The notes under the pieces were generated by a model. The model was not told the origin of the DNA, did no database searches, and was given only the letters and a program-made list of their open reading frames with translations. DNA of 64,000 nt from Enhygromyxa salina (GTDB lineage: Bacteria > Myxococcota_A > Polyangia > Nannocystales > Nannocystaceae), in NCBI RefSeq assembly GCF_002994635.1, contig NZ_PVNL01000142.1:62001-126000 (forward strand), given 5' to 3'. Numbering within the stretch: the first letter of the stretch is position 1; every line of letters begins with the position of its first letter. This document shows positions 1-7,443 of the stretch, in pieces. A program made the translations under genes and the position numbers.

Positions 1-1
1 C

Positions 2-1429
2 ACGTTCTGCATCCCGAGCGAGACCAGCTGCTTCGATCCCGACAACACCCAGACCTGCATCGACGACGGCTCCGCGTGGGGCCCCCCGGTCCCGTGCGGG
101 GACACCGAGGGCTGCTTCAACGGCAACTGCATTCCGCTGTGCGAGCTGACGGAGCTCAACCCCAGCTCGGTCGGCTGCTCGTTCTTCGCCAACCGCATGG
201 ACAACCTTCACGCCAACCAGCCGGACTCGCTGGTGATCGGCAACGTGTCGTCCAGCAAGGACGTCACGGCGCAGCTGTACTTCGTGCCCAACAACGAGAG
301 TAACGAGCAGGCGCTGGGCGGTCCTGTCGTGGTTGGGCCCGAGGGCACGCACACGTTCGAGCTAGAGAACGCACAGATCGAGAGCATCACGACCGTGCGC
401 ACCGGCGGCGTCTACCGGGTGCAGACGACGATCCCGATCGTCGCGTATCTGCACTCGCCGATCGGCTCACAGGCGACCAACGATGCGTCGATGCTGCTGC
501 CCGAGCACGCGCTGACCGGCAACTATGTGGTCGCGTCTTACCCCGGCACCTTCACGACCCACTACCCCAGCTACTTCACCGCGATCGCAACGCAAGACAA
601 CACGCTCTTGGAGTTTATCGCTGGCGGCCCGACGGCGGCAGGTGGTGGTGTTCAGGGGCTGGCACAGGGCCAGAGCACGCAGGTGATGCTGCAGCGCTAC
701 GACACGCTCAACGTGGTCGTGGCCGCGCAGTACCAGGATCTGTCGGGTACGATCGTGACCGCGGATCAGCCCGTGTGGCTGGCGGGCGCCACCGAGTGCG
801 GCAACGTCCCGGCCTACCCGACCACGTTCTGCGATCACCTCGAGGAGGTCATGCTCCCGCTCGAGTACTGGGGCGAGGAATACGTCGGCGCTCACGCCCC
901 GCAGCGCGGCAACGAGACCTTCTACTGGCGGGTCTACGGCGGCGACGACGGCGTCAGCGTGAACACCGTGCCCGCGCAGCCGGGGTTCCCGCTGCAGCTC
1001 GACAAGGGCGAGTACTACCAGTTCGGCACCCAGCAGAGCTTCGTGTTCACGGGCGATGGACCGTTCATGCCCGTGCAGCTGCTCGAGGGCCAAAACGGCG
1101 GGGCCGGCACGGGCGACCCCTCGATGTATCAGATGGTCCCGACCGAGCAGTTCCTCGCCACCTACGCGTTCGTGACGGGCACGGGCTACACCCAACACTA
1201 TGCCCAGATCATTCGCCCGGCTGGCGGCGACGACGTGCTGATCGACGGCGTCGTGGTCGATGGCTACTACGCCGTCGGGGCCTGGGAGATCAGCGATTTC
1301 CCCGTCACCGAGGGCGGGCACTTCGCGACCAGCAATCAGCCGTTTGGGGTCATTCAGGTCGGCTACACGAACGTGACCTCGTACGCGTACCCGGGCGGGC
1401 TGCAGCTCTCGGTCATCAACCCGCAGTAG
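2..1429 (+). CDS. IgGFc-binding-like secreted protein, C-terminal part (runs off the left edge)
   Basis: The reading frame is already open at the first complete codon (base 2), so the gene starts outside the window and only its last 475 codons are visible. The first ~45 residues are rich in spaced Cys (C-x(6)-C, C-x(9)-C), like the Cys-rich linkers of myxobacterial surface proteins. The rest matches the IgGFc-binding N-terminal domain layout: a start like GCSFFANRMDN, a middle with ASMLLPEHALTGNYVV and SYPGTF, and an end with FGVIQVGYTNVTSYAYPGG. Proteins of this type are large, secreted or surface-attached and abundant in Myxococcota; their function is unknown and binding to IgG Fc is not implied. 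Its last 14 bases overlap the 3' end of the helicase gene on the other strand. Confidence 0.8.
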   Translation, partial: TFCIPSETSCFDPDNTQTCIDDGSAWGPPVPCGDTEGCFNGNCIPLCELTELNPSSVGCSFFANRMDNLHANQPDSLVIGNVSSSKDVTAQLYFVPNNESNEQALGGPVVVGPEGTHTFELENAQIESITTVRTGGVYRVQTTIPIVAYLHSPIGSQATNDASMLLPEHALTGNYVVASYPGTFTTHYPSYFTAIATQDNTLLEFIAGGPTAAGGGVQGLAQGQSTQVMLQRYDTLNVVVAAQYQDLSGTIVTADQPVWLAGATECGNVPAYPTTFCDHLEEVMLPLEYWGEEYVGAHAPQRGNETFYWRVYGGDDGVSVNTVPAQPGFPLQLDKGEYYQFGTQQSFVFTGDGPFMPVQLLEGQNGGAGTGDPSMYQMVPTEQFLATYAFVTGTGYTQHYAQIIRPAGGDDVLIDGVVVDGYYAVGAWEISDFPVTEGGHFATSNQPFGVIQVGYTNVTSYAYPGGLQLSVINPQ

Positions 1430-3062
1430 GCTTGGCGGCTCGCTTCGCCGTCGGGCGCAGGCCGAGCTCCAGCGCCAGGTGGGCGATCGCGTCCCCGACC
1501 GTCTCGGCCCGGCGAGGCGGCCGAAGCTCGGCCACGGCGCGCTGCAGCGGCGCCGTGATCGGGTGCCGCCGCCACGCCGCGCTGGCCCGAGCGCTGCGCG
1601 GGTCGCCGTGCTTGGGCAGCTCGTAGTCCACGGCCTCGATCGCGGCGGACATGCTGCTGCAGCGCGTGATCCGTCGATCGTCGCGCCAGATCTCCACCCC
1701 GCTGCGGGCCGCGGGACGGACCTCGAAGTGCCGCAGCTCCCCCTGGTGATCCAGGTAGTGCAGCATCATCCCCCGGGCCCCCAGCGACAGCCACGCGTTG
1801 ATCGAGATCGCCGCCGCCTCGTCACTCTGGACCATCGTCAGCGGGTCAAACTCGCGGAGCCGTCGCGTGATCTCTTCGAGGGTCGCGGGTGCCTCGCCGC
1901 GGTCGTCGTCGGGGACCGGCAGGTAGGCCGGGCGCTCGCCCGCGGCCTCGCGCTCGGGCGGGTCCACCTGCTTGCCGGCCTCGAGCGTGGCCGTGGTGAT
2001 GATCTCGAGCGAGGACAGATCCACGAAGTCGAGCACCAGACAATCGCTGGCGCTCGGGTCGATACGCATGCCGCGACCCACACATTGCAAATACAGCGAC
2101 TCCGAACGCAGCGGACGCACCATGGCGATCGCGCTGACGCCCGGATCATCGAACCCCTCGGTCAACACGCCGACATTTGTGATGACCCGAAACTGCCCGT
2201 CGCGGAACCCGGCCAGCGTGCGCTCGCGGGCGAGCTTGGGCATCTCACCGTGGACGATCGCCGCGCGCACGCCCATGCGATTGAGAGCTGCGCACAGGTT
2301 CTCCGCGTGGCGGACGCCCGCACAAAACGCGATGGTTCGGCGATCCCGGCACAGCTCGATGATGCTGCGCGCGACCAGCTGATTGCGGCCCTGGATGTCC
2401 ACCGCCTCCTCGAGCGCGTCGGCGTCGAAGTCTTCGCCGACCGCTGTGACTCCCTCGAGCGAGACCTTGGTCTCGATCCGCAGCCCTCGCAGCGGTCGCA
2501 GGTAGCCCTCGGCGATCATCTGCTGGAGCGTGCGCTCGGCGACGATCTGCTCGAACACCTCACCGAGGGCGCGGCCATCCGCGCGCCGGGTCGTCGCCGT
2601 GAAGCCGACCAAGGTCCCGCGCCAGTCCGGCTCGAACGCGCCGATCCGCTCGAGCACCGCCCGGTTGGCGTCGGCGACCGCGTGGTGACACTCGTCGTAG
2701 ATCACCAGGCCGAGCTCGCGGCCGGCGAGGACCCGGCCGATGCGACCCTCGTGGAGCGACCGGATCGACGCCACGAGCACCCGCGCGCTGGCGCTGGCCC
2801 GCGCTTCGCCTCGCTCGATCTGCACGCGCCGGTCATCGCCCGCGCGCCGCAGCGCCGCCTCGATCTTGTGCTTGGCCTGCGCCAGCAGCTCGTCGCGGTG
2901 GGCCAGGACCAGCACGTCACGCTTGGCGCGGCGGATCAGCTCCGAGAAGATCACCGTCTTGCCCGAGCCGGTCGGCAGCGAGACCAACATCCGACGCACG
3001 CCGCGTCGGCGGGCGGTGATCACCGCCTCGACGGTCTCGAGCTGGTAGGGACGCAGCCGCAC
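1416..3062 (-). CDS. SF2 DEAD/DEAH-family helicase
   Basis: The 548-residue protein is a soluble nucleic-acid-dependent ATPase of helicase superfamily 2, in the RAD25/XPB-like or type III restriction-type group. Seen: an N-terminal RPYQLE Q-like motif, Walker A LPTGSGKT (residues 29-36), motif II DECH (123-126), motif III TAT (about 155-157), and in the second RecA domain a motif VI QCVGRGMR followed by an LVLDFVDLS strand. The C-terminal ~150 residues carry no motif I recognise. The start is GTG; it places the RPYQ motif at residue 4, where this family begins. It is the last gene of the minus-strand series, 103 bases after the phosphatase, and converges on the IgGFc-like gene. Which substrate it unwinds cannot be told. 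Confidence 0.85.
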   Translation of the reverse strand: MRLRPYQLETVEAVITARRRGVRRMLVSLPTGSGKTVIFSELIRRAKRDVLVLAHRDELLAQAKHKIEAALRRAGDDRRVQIERGEARASASARVLVASIRSLHEGRIGRVLAGRELGLVIYDECHHAVADANRAVLERIGAFEPDWRGTLVGFTATTRRADGRALGEVFEQIVAERTLQQMIAEGYLRPLRGLRIETKVSLEGVTAVGEDFDADALEEAVDIQGRNQLVARSIIELCRDRRTIAFCAGVRHAENLCAALNRMGVRAAIVHGEMPKLARERTLAGFRDGQFRVITNVGVLTEGFDDPGVSAIAMVRPLRSESLYLQCVGRGMRIDPSASDCLVLDFVDLSSLEIITTATLEAGKQVDPPEREAAGERPAYLPVPDDDRGEAPATLEEITRRLREFDPLTMVQSDEAAAISINAWLSLGARGMMLHYLDHQGELRHFEVRPAARSGVEIWRDDRRITRCSSMSAAIEAVDYELPKHGDPRSARASAAWRRHPITAPLQRAVAELRPPRRAETVGDAIAHLALELGLRPTAKRAAKPTAG

Positions 3063-3165
3063 CGGGTTAGCTCGCGCCCGCGGGCGTTGGCTCGGGGGTT
3101 ATCTGGGTCATCTGGATCATCCGACCGAAACCTCTGTCATGAGTCTCGCCCGCAGCGGCGACCGC

Positions 3166-4854
3166 TCATGGCGCGAGCGGGGGCGGGTCGGCCTTCTCGG
3201 CCGCCGGCTCGGAGCCGAGGATCAACCGCGACACCAGCGTCTCGACCACATACGCCTGCGCATGCACAGGCGTGACCGGGTCCGGCAGCACGATCTGATC
3301 CTGCTCGATATGCCACCAATCACAGTGAATCCGATCGACGTTCACGTCGATCGTCATATACCCACGATGCTCGAGCTCGACCCACTTCACGTGCGGGTTC
3401 GATGCCAACAGCAGGTTGATCGTCGCCATGTCGACAGGCAAGCCCGGCGAGGTGATCCCGGGCGTCACGAATTCCACGGACACGGCCCCCTCGCCCGTGT
3501 CGGGATCGTACACGGCCGGATCCGCAGGATTGGCGGTCAGCTCATTGGCCCACGAGGTGTGAATGTCGCCAGTCAGGACCACGACGTCGGCGATGTCGTT
3601 GTCGGCGATGTGGGCGTAGACGGTCCGCCGCGCGGCCTCGTAGCCGTCCCAGGGATCCGTGATGAACGGCCGGTTGGGCTCGCCGCCGGAGCCGGCCTGC
3701 AAGATGATCTGGCCCATCAGGATCTGCTGGGCCAGCAGCTTCCACTGTGAGGTGCTGGTCGAGAGCCGCTCGAGCAGCCACGCCTCTTGCTCGGCGCCGA
3801 GCAGCTGACGCTCGGGATCGTTGATCTGCTCGAGGCTGTCGGACTCGCTGAGGGTGACCTGCTCTTCGCGGCCCTCGAGGCGAGTGTCGAGCACGATCAA
3901 GTCGACCAGGTCGCCGTAGGACAGCTGACGATAGATGCGACCGGGCTCGCCCTCGCGCACGGGCATCCACTCGAAGTAGGCCTGCTTGCCGGCGGCCTTG
4001 CGCGTGGACCAGTCGCCCTCGTCGGCGGTGTGATTCTCGGCGCCGTCGGTGAAGCCGTCGTTGGCGACCTCATGATCGTCCCAGGTAGTAATGAAGGGAT
4101 GCTGACGGTGGGCCGCTTGCAGGTCGGCGTCACGCTTGTACTGCGCGTGCCGCATGCGGTAGTCGGCCAGGGCCAGGCACTCGTGCGCGGGCTCGTACTC
4201 GCGAATGTCGCCATAGGCACCGGAGGCGTACTCGTAGATATAGTCGCCAAGGTGGATCACGGCGTCGATGTCGGCGCGCGTGCCAATGTGCCGATAGCCA
4301 TGGAAGTAGCCGTGCGCCAGGCTCGAGCACGAGCACACGACAAAGCGCAGATGATCGCTGGCGCCGTCGGGGGCCGTGCGCGTGCGGCCGATCGGCGAGA
4401 CCACGCCCTGCACCCAAAACCGATAGTAGTAAGTGGTGGCCGGGTCGAGCCCGTCGAGATCCAGCTTGATCGTGTGGTCGCGGGTCTCGTCGGAGGTGCC
4501 GAGGTAGCCGGCCGCGACGCGCTGCCCAAACTCGGGATCGAGGGCGGCCTCGAAGAAGACCTCGGCGCTGGGATCGTCCGGGCTGATCCGCGTCCACAAG
4601 ATCACCGAGTCGGCGAGCGGATCGCCGCTGGCGACCCCGTGGGTGAACACGCTGGCCGGGCCGGGATCGCCCTCCCACGCGTAGATCGGCAGGTCATCGG
4701 CGGGCCCGCCCGTGCCGTCCGTGCCACCCGTTCCGGTGTCGTCCGCCGCCTCGCCGCCAACGTCATCGGCCGCGCACGCGCTGAAGGTTGGGATCAAGGA
4801 TGCGACGCCGAGCAAGCCAGCGCGGCGCAGTAGTTCTCGTCGGGTAATGCTCAT
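3166..4854 (-). CDS. phoD: PhoD-family alkaline phosphatase/phosphodiesterase, Tat-exported
   Basis: The 562-residue protein is a metal-dependent phosphoesterase releasing phosphate from organic esters outside the cytoplasm. The N-terminus shows a twin-arginine motif (TRRELL, Arg5-Arg6) and a hydrophobic stretch ending at Cys27 (FSAC), so it may be a Tat-exported lipoprotein. An Asp/Gly-rich linker follows, then the PhoD domain with HLGDYIYEY, TWDDHEVAND, VLDTRLEGRE and TGDIHTSW, the last carrying the usual Asp/His metal ligands. I use the ATG at 4854 because it places the Tat signal at the N-terminus; longer GTG-started versions would run into the upstream gene, whose stop lies 23 bases before this start. 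It is likely cotranscribed with the two lipoprotein genes and the sigma factor upstream. PhoD usually uses Ca and Fe; that is family knowledge. Confidence 0.9.
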   Translation of the reverse strand: MSITRRELLRRAGLLGVASLIPTFSACAADDVGGEAADDTGTGGTDGTGGPADDLPIYAWEGDPGPASVFTHGVASGDPLADSVILWTRISPDDPSAEVFFEAALDPEFGQRVAAGYLGTSDETRDHTIKLDLDGLDPATTYYYRFWVQGVVSPIGRTRTAPDGASDHLRFVVCSCSSLAHGYFHGYRHIGTRADIDAVIHLGDYIYEYASGAYGDIREYEPAHECLALADYRMRHAQYKRDADLQAAHRQHPFITTWDDHEVANDGFTDGAENHTADEGDWSTRKAAGKQAYFEWMPVREGEPGRIYRQLSYGDLVDLIVLDTRLEGREEQVTLSESDSLEQINDPERQLLGAEQEAWLLERLSTSTSQWKLLAQQILMGQIILQAGSGGEPNRPFITDPWDGYEAARRTVYAHIADNDIADVVVLTGDIHTSWANELTANPADPAVYDPDTGEGAVSVEFVTPGITSPGLPVDMATINLLLASNPHVKWVELEHRGYMTIDVNVDRIHCDWWHIEQDQIVLPDPVTPVHAQAYVVETLVSRLILGSEPAAEKADPPPLAP

Positions 4855-4877
4855 GCCAAAGACTTTGGTTTTAGGGA

Positions 4878-5582
4878 TCAGGGCGGCGGCGGCTGCCACG
4901 GCGTGTAGCGCAGCGTGAACTCGCGGCGGCCCGCGGTGTTGCGCTGATCGAGCAGCTTGGGATCGAGCCAGGCGGAGGACAGGGCTTCGGTCGCGCACGC
5001 GACCACAGGCCCGGGCGCGGTCGTGCCCGCCTCGACCACGTCGAGCTGCTCGAGCGCGCCCGTGTCCGGGTTGAACGCGTACTCGACGACCAGCTCACCG
5101 GTCGCGTCGCGGTCGACGTCGCGCAGGTGCGTCTCGTAGCAAGTCAACAGCGACGACTCGACGGCCTTGAACGGATCCGCTGGCGGGCGCTTGCGCGACC
5201 CCGGCGCGAACACCCAGGTGATCTGCGCGTGCGCGGGCTTGGCATCGGGCGGATCGAGGGGCATCTGCGCGATCTGATCGGTGACGCAGGCCGCGAGCGG
5301 CTCGGGCGCGGTGCTCTGCTGATCGTCCAGCGTGATGTTGGTCAGCTCGCCCGTGCGCTTGGTGACATCGAACGCCACGACGACCTGGCCCGCGGCCTTG
5401 GGATCGTGCTCGGCGAGGTAGCGATCGTAGCAGGCCTCGATCACCTCGTCGTGGGTCTCGAGCAGCTCCGTGAGCTCGGCCGAATAGAAGTCCGCGTCGC
5501 GCATCCACATGACGCAGCCAGACAGCGCGGACAGCCCGACGACGAGGATCGCGCGTGAGAGACGGAAGCAGGGATTCATCAT
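4878..5582 (-). CDS. Lipoprotein with two AgmX/PglI-type C-terminal domains
   Basis: The protein has 234 residues with a lipoprotein signal (hydrophobic stretch ending LSALSGC). The mature part holds two copies of a ~90-residue unit with the pattern I/L-x-x-CY-x(2)-xL, then G-x-V-V-V-x(2)-F, then a Cys near xxACVTxxI, as seen around EACYDRYL and again around LTCYETHL. This resembles the C-terminal domain of myxobacterial AgmX/PglI and related TonB-like energy-coupling proteins. In those families it sits in the periplasm next to the Glt/Agl motility machinery, but the unit also occurs in many unrelated lipoproteins, so a motility role is not claimed. It lies 4 bases after the OmpA-like gene and 23 before phoD, which points to one operon. 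A second Met at residue 2 is an equally good start. Confidence 0.6.
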   Translation of the reverse strand: MMNPCFRLSRAILVVGLSALSGCVMWMRDADFYSAELTELLETHDEVIEACYDRYLAEHDPKAAGQVVVAFDVTKRTGELTNITLDDQQSTAPEPLAACVTDQIAQMPLDPPDAKPAHAQITWVFAPGSRKRPPADPFKAVESSLLTCYETHLRDVDRDATGELVVEYAFNPDTGALEQLDVVEAGTTAPGPVVACATEALSSAWLDPKLLDQRNTAGRREFTLRYTPWQPPPP

Positions 5583-5586
5583 CGCG

Positions 5587-6120
5587 TTACTCCTGCGCCT
5601 CGGCGCGCTTGCTGATCCGCAGCGCGACGCTGCGCTGCCCGTCCGGGGAGGCGCCGACGCTCGCGGCGATCAGGCGCTCGGAGGCGACGCCCTGGGCGAC
5701 GAGGGCATCGACGATCTGCGTGGCCAGGCCGTTGCTGCGCTTCTTGTGGGCCCGGCGAGACCCCTCACCGATGCTGTGCACCTCGACGGTCAGCTCGAGC
5801 ACCTCCGGGTGTGCCTCGAGCCAGTTCGCCAGCTCGCCCAGGATGTCCTGATGCTCGCTGGACAGCACGCCAGCGGCGTCGAAGCTCAGCGCCTCGTCGA
5901 GCCCGAGCAGGTCACCCTCGAGCGTCACACGAGGCGGCACGGGCGGCTGGGGCACCGCCGGGAGGTTGGGCAGGGGCGGCGCCGGAGGTTGGGCCTGGAT
6001 CTGGATCGGCGACTCGGACGTGACCATCGTGACCTCGTTGCAGGCCAGGGTCTGCGTGCAGCCAGCGAGGATGAACACGGCCGCGAGCGCGCGAGCGTGG
6101 ATTGAAGCGAAGCGCGTCAT
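5587..6120 (-). CDS. OmpA-like lipoprotein
   Basis: The protein has 177 residues. The ATG at 6120 is chosen because it is followed directly by a lipoprotein signal (AAVFILAGC); the frame stays open further upstream but without signal-like sequence. After a Pro-rich linker (about residues 45-65) comes an OmpA/MotB-type peptidoglycan-associated domain: LSFDAAGVLSSEHQDILGEL, then a strand ending LTVEVHS where most members have GHTD, and later a run matching the R-x(2)-SN-x-LA-x-x-I helix. The Asp that normally contacts diaminopimelate in the GHTD loop is not evident, so peptidoglycan binding may be altered. It is packed 4 bases upstream of the AgmX-like lipoprotein gene; the ECF sigma gene ends 127 bases before its start. 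Confidence 0.65.
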   Translation of the reverse strand: MTRFASIHARALAAVFILAGCTQTLACNEVTMVTSESPIQIQAQPPAPPLPNLPAVPQPPVPPRVTLEGDLLGLDEALSFDAAGVLSSEHQDILGELANWLEAHPEVLELTVEVHSIGEGSRRAHKKRSNGLATQIVDALVAQGVASERLIAASVGASPDGQRSVALRISKRAEAQE

Positions 6121-6247
6121 GGTGGGCGGCGCCGCGATAATCCGGGGCAGCGGTCCGCGACGCAAGCCGATCAGCGAATGCCACACAGCTGTAACATGGT
6201 GGATCCGGCGGCGACCCATCGCGCAGGTGGTCGAGCTCGAGTCGCGC

Positions 6248-6889
6248 TCACGCGCGGGGCTGGCCGCGGATCACGACGTCGCGGACCCGGGTCAACCCGC
6301 GGTCGAGGGCGTCGTCGGTCCACACCTCCGCGTCGGACCCGAGCAAGCTCATGAATTCGCGCAGCAGACTGCGGCGCGCAGCGTCGATCCGCGACTTGGC
6401 GGTGCCCTCGGGGATCTCCTGCAGCTCGGCGATCTCGCGCAGCGTAAACCCGTGAAAGTAGTAGAGGTCCAGCATGTCATGCTGGTCGCTGGGGATGTGC
6501 TGCATCGCGTCGAGCAACAGCTGCTGGGCCTGATCCTGGGCGACTATCGATGACTGGCGCCGGCCGCTGATCGCAAACAGCGACTCGCTGAGCGGATCGA
6601 ACTGACCGTCCGGGCGGTGGAGCTCGCGCAGGGTCTCGCGGTACACGTTCTGCGCGATCCGGATCAGGAAGGTCCGCACCGAGCACCGCCCCTCGAACCG
6701 GTCGAGCGCCTCGACCATGCGGACGAACACCTCCTGGATGAGATCTTCGGTCGGTCGCTCGGGCACGCGCTTGAGAAAGTAGACGCGCAGCAAGTTGAAG
6801 TGGCGCGCGAGCAGCTCGCCGCCCGCGGGTTTGTCACCGTCGCGCCACCGCTGCAACAATTCCAGGTCCTGGTCGGGGTCCGGGTCCAT
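6248..6889 (-). CDS. ECF-type RNA polymerase sigma factor
   Basis: This 213-residue protein would direct core RNA polymerase to a specific promoter set. Region 2 is visible as LLQRWRDGD, LIQEVFVRMVEALDRFEG and TFLIRIAQNVYRETLRE (about residues 8-95). Region 4 is visible as MLDLYYFHGFTLREIAELQEIPEGTAKSRIDAARRSL, a typical helix-turn-helix split across two stretches. I choose the ATG at 6889, giving an acidic N-terminus (MDPDPDQ) directly before the first region-2 helix; the 17 extra codons upstream look like noise. No anti-sigma gene is adjacent. The downstream envelope genes (OmpA-like, AgmX-like, PhoD) could be its cargo or targets, but that is inference. A strong hairpin separates it from the gene upstream. 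Confidence 0.88.
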   Translation of the reverse strand: MDPDPDQDLELLQRWRDGDKPAGGELLARHFNLLRVYFLKRVPERPTEDLIQEVFVRMVEALDRFEGRCSVRTFLIRIAQNVYRETLRELHRPDGQFDPLSESLFAISGRRQSSIVAQDQAQQLLLDAMQHIPSDQHDMLDLYYFHGFTLREIAELQEIPEGTAKSRIDAARRSLLREFMSLLGSDAEVWTDDALDRGLTRVRDVVIRGQPRA

Positions 6890-6936
6890 CGGGCCAGCGT
6901 ACCACCTGCGGGCCTGGACGCGGAGCGCGAGCGAGC

Positions 6937-6971
6937 GCACCCCAGCTCAGCCCGGGGCTCAGCTGGGGTGC
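6937..6971 (-). terminator. Hairpin terminator candidate upstream of the sigma gene
   Basis: An 11-bp perfect stem (GCACCCCAGCT, 6937-6947, with AGCTGGGGTGC, 6961-6971) encloses a 13-base loop that can itself pair (AGCCC with GGGCT). It lies 13 bases past the stop of the small gene ending at 6985 and before the sigma factor start, so it probably ends minus-strand transcription of that gene. There is no clear U-run, as is common in high-GC genomes. Confidence 0.55.
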
Positions 6972-6984
6972 TCCGCTCACGGGC

Positions 6985-7401
6985 TCAGGCGCGGGGGCGA
7001 TCGGGCTGCGCGTCGGTCGGCGACAGCTTGATCCGGATCCGGCGAGTCTTGGTCACCGGCGGCGACGCGTCGCTGACCCCGGTGACGTCGACCTCCTGCT
7101 CCGCGGTCATCGGGCCGAAGTCGTAGTACGCATGATCCGTCCCGCGCGACCAGGAGATCGACCCGCTGCCGGGATCGTGGGTCGCGTCCAGCGTCCACGT
7201 CGTGCCCCCGGAGGTGAAGTCGACGATCTTCACCCGAACGATCCCCGTGGACTCGTGGAGGTCTTCATGCTCGGCGTGGGCAGTCTGGTCATAGTCGGCG
7301 AGGCTATCGCTGCCATGCAGCAGCTGCAGGTCGCTGTTGGTGTCGAGGGACCCGTCAAAATTGATCGGGTCTTCCTCACTGATACACAGTGGGTCGGGCA
7401 T
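6985..7401 (-). CDS. Small acidic protein of unknown function
   Basis: The protein has 138 residues with no signal peptide or membrane segment. The N-terminal half is rich in Asp, Ser and His (EEDPINFDGSLDTNSD, ADYDQTAHAEHEDLHES). The second half looks like a single beta-sandwich-type stretch (VRVKIVDFTSGGTTWTLDATHD). I do not recognise a family. The start is supported by an AAAGGAAA ribosome-binding site just upstream on the minus strand. It is the first gene after the kinase gene on this strand (42 bases past its stop) and is followed by a terminator-like hairpin. It could share a transcript with the kinase gene. Confidence 0.6.
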   Translation of the reverse strand: MPDPLCISEEDPINFDGSLDTNSDLQLLHGSDSLADYDQTAHAEHEDLHESTGIVRVKIVDFTSGGTTWTLDATHDPGSGSISWSRGTDHAYYDFGPMTAEQEVDVTGVSDASPPVTKTRRIRIKLSPTDAQPDRPRA

Positions 7402-7443
7402 TCTGTCTTATTTCCTTTGTTGGGTTGTTGATTCGCTAACTAA

